From assembly GCA_036847185.1 (NCBI GenBank), contig DAIUAM010000051.1:1-18909 (forward strand): a DNA stretch of 18,909 nt, written 5' to 3'. The translations under genes and the position numbers were made by a program. The stretch is from UBA4738 sp002413305 (lineage in GTDB: Bacteria; Actinomycetota; UBA4738). The notes under the pieces were generated by a model. That model did not search any database and was not told the origin of the DNA. It saw only the letters and a list, made by a program, of their open reading frames with translations. Of this stretch, positions 14,960 through 18,909 are shown one piece after another (within the stretch, counting starts at the first letter, position 1; the number at the start of each line of letters is the position of its first letter).

Positions 14960-17141
14960 GCGTCACCGTCGAACCTTGCAGCAGGGAGCTCCCACCCGAG
15001 GGATCCTGGGTGGTGACCATCCCGTCCTGGGTCGACGAGGGATCCAGGGTCCAGGCGAATCCGTAGCTCGCCAGCGTGTTCTCTGCGTCGCTGGCCAGGA
15101 GGCCGACGACCGACGGCACGGGGATGACCTGCGGCCCGCTCGGCTGGGTGCACACTTGCGTCGGCTCCGTGCCGGCGATGAAGTGGATGACCTGCACGCT
15201 GGACGGGAGCGTCCAGTGGTTCGGCAGGCACATCCCGATCAGGTCGACCCCGACGTCGACGTACCCGATGGGGGGCTTGACGAAGTCCTTGGCGCGGGTG
15301 CCCTTCAGCGCCTTGGTCATGAACGCATGCCAGATCGCCGCCGGCCAGGTCCCCCCGGCGACGTGCGCGATCCGGACCCTCGGTGTGACCATCGGGACCC
15401 GCGCTTTCGGGAAGCCCACCCACACGGCCGCTACCAGCTGTGGTACGTACCCCACGAACCAGGCGTCGGCCCAATCCTGGGCGGTCCCGGTCTTCCCGGC
15501 GGCCGGCCGGCCGATGTTCGCGGCCGTGCCCGTCCCTTCCTGGACGACCTTCTCGAGGATCTGGTCGGTGGTCCAGGCCACGGCGGGGTTCACGACCGGT
15601 TGCAGGTCCGGGGTTCCCCGGAAGACGATCCGGCCGGAGGCATCGGTGATCTTCGTGACGGACACGGGCGGCGTGTGGCTCCCCATCGTGGCCAGCGTGC
15701 CGTACGCCGATGCCATCTCCAGCGTGTTGACGTCATTGCTGCCGAGCACGGCCGAAGGCACGGCCGCGAGCGGACTGGTGATCCCCATCTCGCGTGCCGT
15801 CCGGACCACGTTCGCCGGGCCCACCTGCATGATGAGCTGTGCGTACACGGTGTTGGTGGAGTGGATCGTGGCCTGCTCGAGCGTCTCCGAGCCGCGGCCG
15901 CCCGGCTCGTAGTTCGACACCGGCCAGACGGGCGGGTTGTAGCCGCGCGGCAGCTGGATGTCGATGTGGCCCGGCGCGGAGTAGACCTGCTGCGGCGTGA
16001 TGCCCTGGTCGAGCGCGGTGACCAACGCGAAGGGCTTGAACGACGAACCGGCCTGCCGCCCTGTCGCCCCCCCGGTCGCCAGGTTCAGCTTGGCGAACGG
16101 GTCCTTCTCCGAGAAGTAGTCGCGCCCGCCGACCATGGCCTTGATCTCGCCGGTGTTCGGGTCGCTCACCGTCATCGCTCCGTACGGATCGCCTTTCTCG
16201 GTGAGGATGCTCCCGACGGCCTGCTCCGCCTCCTGCTGCAGCTTCAGGTCGACGGTCGTGTAGATGCGAAGCCCTCCGGTGAAGAGCTTGTCGTAGCGCT
16301 GCTGGTAGGTCGACCCGAATGCCGGGTTCTGTAGGAACCACTTCCGCACGTAGTCGACGAAATACGCCGCGGGGTAGTGGCGCTGGACGTAGACCTTCAG
16401 CCCGAGCGGGGCCGCGACGGCGACCAGGTATTGTGGCCGGTCGATCATCCCGAGCAGGTCCATCTGAGCCAACGCCAGGTTGCGGCGGACGATCGCCAGG
16501 TCGGGGTGGAAGACCGGGTCGTAGTTCTCCGGCGAGGAGATGAGCCCGGCCAGCGTGGCAGCCTGGGGGAGGGTGAGGTCCGCGACGGACTCGGAGAAGT
16601 AGGTGTGTGTGGCCGCCTGGACGCCGTACGCGCCCTGCCCGAAGTAGACCGTGTTGAGGTACATCTCGAGGATCTTCGACTTCGGGTACTTGTCCTCGAG
16701 CTTGTAGGCGAGGATGGCGTCCTTGATCTTCCTGGTGACCGTGCGGTCGCTCCCGGTGATCGTGTTCTTCACGAGCTGCTCCGTGATGGTCGAACCGCCC
16801 TGTTCGACCCGGCCGGATGTGGCGTCGCGGACGGCGGCGCGGACGATGGCCTTCACATCGATACCGTGATGCTGGTAGAAGCGCTGGTCTTCCGTGGCGA
16901 TGACCGCGTCCTGGAGGACCGTCGGGATCTCGCCGATCGGGACCAGCGTTCGGTTCTCGCCTGCGTGCAGGCTGGTGATCAGCTGGCCGTGGTCGTCGAA
17001 CAGGAGCGAGGTCTGGGGGAGCGCCGGGATCGTCAGCTTCAGGCCGGCGATGTTCGGCAGGCCGCAGCCGGAGGCGAGCATGGTGAAGACGACAGCGATC
17101 GCTGCCAGGGCGATTGGGCGGAGCTTCCGGTGGGCGCTCAT
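14781..17141 (-). CDS. Class A penicillin-binding protein (GT51 + transpeptidase + PASTA) with lipoprotein-type N-terminus
   Basis: A bifunctional peptidoglycan synthase: glycosyltransferase plus DD-transpeptidase on the outer face of the membrane. Residues 1-26 (basic HRKLR, hydrophobic stretch, LASGC) fit a lipobox signal with Cys26 as the lipid-bearing residue. The GT51 domain (about 45-235) has ATEDQRFYQHHGID (catalytic E84) and QGGSTITEQLVKN. The transpeptidase domain (about 300-615) has SSFK (nucleophile S366), STN (428-430) and KTGT (550-553). One PASTA domain (about 675-731) follows, then 55 residues of Ser/Thr-Pro repeat. The start is ATG 17141, as an in-frame stop lies just upstream. 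A strong GGAGG (17169-17165) is placed for an out-of-frame ATG at 17157 rather than for this one. The gene is divergent from tyrS and convergent, with overlap, to mpg. Confidence 0.94.
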   Translation of the reverse strand: MSAHRKLRPIALAAIAVVFTMLASGCGLPNIAGLKLTIPALPQTSLLFDDHGQLITSLHAGENRTLVPIGEIPTVLQDAVIATEDQRFYQHHGIDVKAIVRAAVRDATSGRVEQGGSTITEQLVKNTITGSDRTVTRKIKDAILAYKLEDKYPKSKILEMYLNTVYFGQGAYGVQAATHTYFSESVADLTLPQAATLAGLISSPENYDPVFHPDLAIVRRNLALAQMDLLGMIDRPQYLVAVAAPLGLKVYVQRHYPAAYFVDYVRKWFLQNPAFGSTYQQRYDKLFTGGLRIYTTVDLKLQQEAEQAVGSILTEKGDPYGAMTVSDPNTGEIKAMVGGRDYFSEKDPFAKLNLATGGATGRQAGSSFKPFALVTALDQGITPQQVYSAPGHIDIQLPRGYNPPVWPVSNYEPGGRGSETLEQATIHSTNTVYAQLIMQVGPANVVRTAREMGITSPLAAVPSAVLGSNDVNTLEMASAYGTLATMGSHTPPVSVTKITDASGRIVFRGTPDLQPVVNPAVAWTTDQILEKVVQEGTGTAANIGRPAAGKTGTAQDWADAWFVGYVPQLVAAVWVGFPKARVPMVTPRVRIAHVAGGTWPAAIWHAFMTKALKGTRAKDFVKPPIGYVDVGVDLIGMCLPNHWTLPSSVQVIHFIAGTEPTQVCTQPSGPQVIPVPSVVGLLASDAENTLASYGFAWTLDPSSTQDGMVTTQDPSGGSSLLQGSTVTLTLVPAPPSPPPPSPSPSPTPSPTPTPSPTPSPSPSPSPSPSPSPSPSATPSPKPSPSR
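14784..14948. repeat. Imperfect hexanucleotide tandem repeat encoding a Ser/Pro tail
   Basis: On the plus strand the region is built of GGCGAG/GGCGAA-like hexamers drifting to GGNGNN. The minus strand reads them as Ser-Pro/Thr-Pro pairs (residues 732-786 of the penicillin-binding protein). The plus strand reads Ala-Arg/Ala-Lys in the mpg frame and Gly-Glu in another. Such a repeat can expand and contract by slippage. Confidence 0.85.
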
Positions 17142-17207
17142 CGGACCCCGTAGTCATCGACAGTCCTCCGGCGGAACTACAGGAGCCATCGGACGGATGC
17201 ACCCTGG

Positions 17208-17213
17208 TAGCAT
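17208..17213 (+). promoter_or_regulatory. -10 element of tyrS
   Basis: TAGCAT ends 8 nt before ATG 17222. The spacing again predicts an almost leaderless transcript, and no Shine-Dalgarno sequence precedes the ATG. No convincing -35 is seen. Confidence 0.4.
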
Positions 17214-17221
17214 CCGCCGCG

Positions 17222-18445
17222 ATGGCCCCCCGCATGGACCCGCGAGCACGATTCGACGCCCTACTCCGGGACACCGCGGGCGTGATCCCCGAGGAGGAGC
17301 TCCTCGCCAAGCTGGAGCGTTCGGTCTCTGAGGGGCGGCCACTCCGGGTCAAGCTGGGCATCGACCCGTCGCGCCCCGACCTCCACCTCGGGCACGCGGT
17401 CGTCCTGCGCAAGCTCCGGCAGTTCCAGGACTTCGGGCACATCGCCGTCCTGATCGTCGGAGACTTCACGGGGCTGGTCGGCGATCCAAGCGGACAGTCC
17501 GAGACCCGCCCCATGCTCTCGCCCGATGAGTTGGAGGCGAACGCCCAGACGTACCTGGACCAGGCCGGGCTGGTCTTGGACCTCGACCCTTCCCGGGCCG
17601 AGCTCCACCGCAACTCGGCGTGGCTGGCCGCGCTCACCATGCAGGACGTGCTCCGACTGACGTCCCAGTACACGGTGGCCCGGATGCTGGAGCGCGACGA
17701 CTTCCAGGCCCGGTACCGGGACGGCCGCCCGATCAGCGTGGTGGAGTTCCTGTACCCCCTCATGCAGGCAATGGATTCCGTGGCCATCCGGTCGGACGTC
17801 GAGATGGGAGGCACCGACCAGACCTTCAACCTGCTGGTGGGGCGGGACATCCAGCGGGCGTACGGCCAGGAGCCGCAGGTCGTGTTCACGATGCCGCTGC
17901 TGGAGGGCACCGACGGCCTCCGAAAGATGTCGAAGTCCTTCGACAACTCCGTGGCGCTGACAGATCCGCCGGAGGAGATGTTCGGCAAGCTCATGTCCAT
18001 CCCGGACGAGCTGATCTACCGGTACTTCCGGCTGTGCACCGAGCTGGAGTTCGAACCGGCCGCCCACCCGAACGCCGAGAAGCGGCGCCTGGCCCGGGCG
18101 ATCGTGTCCCAATACCACGGCGAGGGCGCCGGGGAGCAGGCGGAACGCCGTTTCGACCGGGTCTTCAAGGCGCACGACGCGCCCGAGGACGTCCTCGAGG
18201 TGTCGTTGCCCGCTGTTCTGGCCGGCGCCGGGCCGATCTGGCTGCCGCGACTCCTGGCCGAACTCGGGCTGGTCTCCTCCAACGCCGATGGACGTCGCCA
18301 GATCCAACAGGGCGCCGTCCGGATCGACGGCGACCAGGTCACGGACCCAACCGCGGAGTTCGAGGCCTCCGAGCTGACCGGGAGGGTGGTGCAGGTGGGC
18401 CGGAGGCGGTTCGTCCGGGTCCTCGCGCCCGGTCCGGGCCGCTGA
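17222..18445 (+). CDS. tyrS: Tyrosine-tRNA ligase
   Basis: Charges tRNA-Tyr with tyrosine in the cytoplasm. It is a class I synthetase: the HIGH-type motif is HLGH (55-58, in KLGIDPSRPDLHLGHAVVL) and KMSKS is at 235-239. The active-site segments GDFTGLVGDPSG and EMGGTDQTFNLLVGR are present. A C-terminal S4 RNA-binding domain (about 335-400, LPRLLAELGLVSSNADGRRQIQQGAVRIDG) ends the 407-residue protein. The RPDLHLGH-type signature suggests the TyrZ-like subgroup rather than the E. coli TyrS type. The frame is open further upstream, but ATG 17222 follows the -10 element and fits the family; ATG 17234 is a minor alternative. It lies directly before the rRNA operon. Confidence 0.96.
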   Translation: MAPRMDPRARFDALLRDTAGVIPEEELLAKLERSVSEGRPLRVKLGIDPSRPDLHLGHAVVLRKLRQFQDFGHIAVLIVGDFTGLVGDPSGQSETRPMLSPDELEANAQTYLDQAGLVLDLDPSRAELHRNSAWLAALTMQDVLRLTSQYTVARMLERDDFQARYRDGRPISVVEFLYPLMQAMDSVAIRSDVEMGGTDQTFNLLVGRDIQRAYGQEPQVVFTMPLLEGTDGLRKMSKSFDNSVALTDPPEEMFGKLMSIPDELIYRYFRLCTELEFEPAAHPNAEKRRLARAIVSQYHGEGAGEQAERRFDRVFKAHDAPEDVLEVSLPAVLAGAGPIWLPRLLAELGLVSSNADGRRQIQQGAVRIDGDQVTDPTAEFEASELTGRVVQVGRRRFVRVLAPGPGR

Positions 18446-18462
18446 CCTGCACATTCGACCTG

Positions 18463-18492
18463 TTGACGCCCCTCAGCCAACTGGCGTACCAT
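18463..18492 (+). promoter_or_regulatory. rRNA operon promoter
   Basis: TTGACG at 18463-18468 and TACCAT at 18487-18492 are 18 bp apart. It is the strongest -35 in the window, about 360 nt before 16S rRNA, as expected for an rrn promoter. Confidence 0.65.
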
Positions 18493-18499
18493 AGCGGGG

Positions 18500-18519
18500 C
18501 TCCCGGGAGAACCCGGGAG
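18500..18519 (+). promoter_or_regulatory. 8-bp perfect hairpin at the start of the rRNA leader
   Basis: CTCCCGGG (18500-18507) and CCCGGGAG (18512-18519) pair perfectly around a 4-nt AGAA loop. It would form right at the 5' end of the leader transcript. It could stabilise the RNA or act in processing; no T-tract follows. Confidence 0.55.
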
Positions 18520-18612
18520 TGAGGTCCCGTATGGGAGCTACCTTCCTGACAACGGAACAGGCGAGGAGGGTTCTCTGACGTAGCCGATCGAAACGTGACC
18601 GGTTGAGTCGGA

Positions 18613-18641
18613 GCCGTCGGCCTGAGAGCCGGCGGCCTTTT
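18613..18641 (+). terminator. Intrinsic terminator-like hairpin inside the rRNA leader
   Basis: GCCGTCGGC (18613-18621) pairs over nine positions (one G-U) with GCCGGCGGC (18628-18636) around a 6-nt loop and is followed by C then TTTT (18638-18641). This has the form of a Rho-independent terminator, about 145 nt after the predicted rrn promoter start and 214 nt before 16S rRNA. It could be an attenuator overcome by rRNA antitermination, or the end of a separate small RNA. Confidence 0.6.
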
Positions 18642-18670
18642 GTTGCCGCAAGAACGAGGTCAGGAAGAGG

Positions 18671-18718
18671 GTTCCAAGCGGGAACGCTCGCACCTTGAGA
18701 ACTGAACAGTGTGCCAAA
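18671..18718 (+). promoter_or_regulatory. Conserved rRNA leader segment (hairpin plus pre-16S element)
   Basis: A hairpin GTTCC (18671-18675) / GGAAC (18681-18685) is followed by TTGAGAACTGAACAGTGTGC at 18695-18714. The latter resembles the TTGAGAACTCAACAGCGTGCC-like element I recall from actinobacterial pre-16S leaders, linked to antitermination and processing. The match is from memory, not from a search. Confidence 0.45.
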
Positions 18719-18854
18719 AGCCAGTGCACTCCCGTCATGAGAGAGGGCCCGGGTCACGTTTCGGCGTGCATCCGGGTATCCGACGAGTGACGCGGATTCG
18801 TACGACCAAAGCAATGAACCGGACGGACACAATCCGGCCGGATCGAACCATCTC

Positions 18855-18909
18855 TTACGGAGAGTTTGATCCTGGCTCAGGACGAACGCTGGCGGCGTGC
18901 TTAACACAT
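18855..18909 (+). rRNA. rrs: 16S ribosomal RNA, 5' end (partial)
   Basis: The universal AGAGTTTGATCCTGGCTCAG begins at 18861 (E. coli position 8) and runs into GACGAACGCTGGCGGCGTGC and TTAACACAT, the standard actinobacterial-type start. The mature 5' end is placed at about 18855 by counting back. The gene is cut by the window edge after about 55 nt, so only the first bases of helix 1 onward are present. Confidence 0.97.

Noticed and set aside
14110..15066. Plus-strand frame reading a long Gly-Glu repeat
   Set aside because: It is a third reading of the same hexanucleotide repeat. Its first part is out of frame with the true mpg and it has no ribosome-binding site.
18520..18612. Ribosomal-protein-type leader (for example an L10 leader) before the terminator
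   Set aside because: There is no ribosomal protein gene downstream and I could not match conserved bases. It is left as unassigned rrn leader.

Overview
The window is high-GC bacterial DNA, most likely from a little-studied lineage of Actinomycetota. Three things point there. The gene order (infC-rpmI-rplT-SpoU methyltransferase-pheS-pheT-argF, then mpg and tyrS) is a contracted form of the one I know from Mycobacterium and Streptomyces. The 16S rRNA 5' end reads like an actinobacterial one. Several genes have a TANNNT -10 hexamer only 6-12 nt before the start codon. I cannot resolve class or genus. I see no tRNA, CRISPR array, insertion sequence or prophage.

Layout. 1-2278: a regulatory gene (zinc ribbon, class III nucleotidyl cyclase, STAND-type ATPase) split into two frames by an apparent one-base deletion near 780. 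2326-3678: a well-formed promoter, a structured leader and the translation operon infC-rpmI-rplT; infC has no ordinary start codon. 3746-5185: an SpoU/TrmH-type RNA 2'-O-methyltransferase fused in frame to a histidine-kinase module whose ATP-binding boxes are degenerate. 5190-7781 (minus): a soluble triple-PAS GGDEF-EAL protein, inserted in opposite orientation into the translation cluster and preceded by a close match to a FliA/WhiG (sigma-28 type) promoter. 7949-11410: pheS-pheT. 11476-12402: a lone argF. 12447-14171: polX. 14168-14959: mpg. 14781-17141 (minus): a class A penicillin-binding protein with a lipoprotein-type signal, one PASTA domain and a Ser/Pro tail encoded by a hexanucleotide repeat; its 3' end lies antisense to the 3' end of mpg. 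17222-18445: tyrS. 18446-18854: rRNA operon promoter and leader, including an intrinsic-terminator-like hairpin. 18855-end: first 55 nt of 16S rRNA.

Function. Most genes serve translation (IF3, L35, L20, an RNA methyltransferase, two aminoacyl-tRNA synthetases, 16S rRNA), with added DNA repair (PolX, Mpg), arginine synthesis and wall synthesis. The unusual part is the signalling cargo in this housekeeping cluster: a cyclase-ATPase, a methyltransferase-kinase fusion and a c-di-GMP turnover protein. The fusion is the best candidate for something not well described: an RNA-modifying enzyme that may be directly coupled to a histidine-kinase-like dimerisation or phosphotransfer module.
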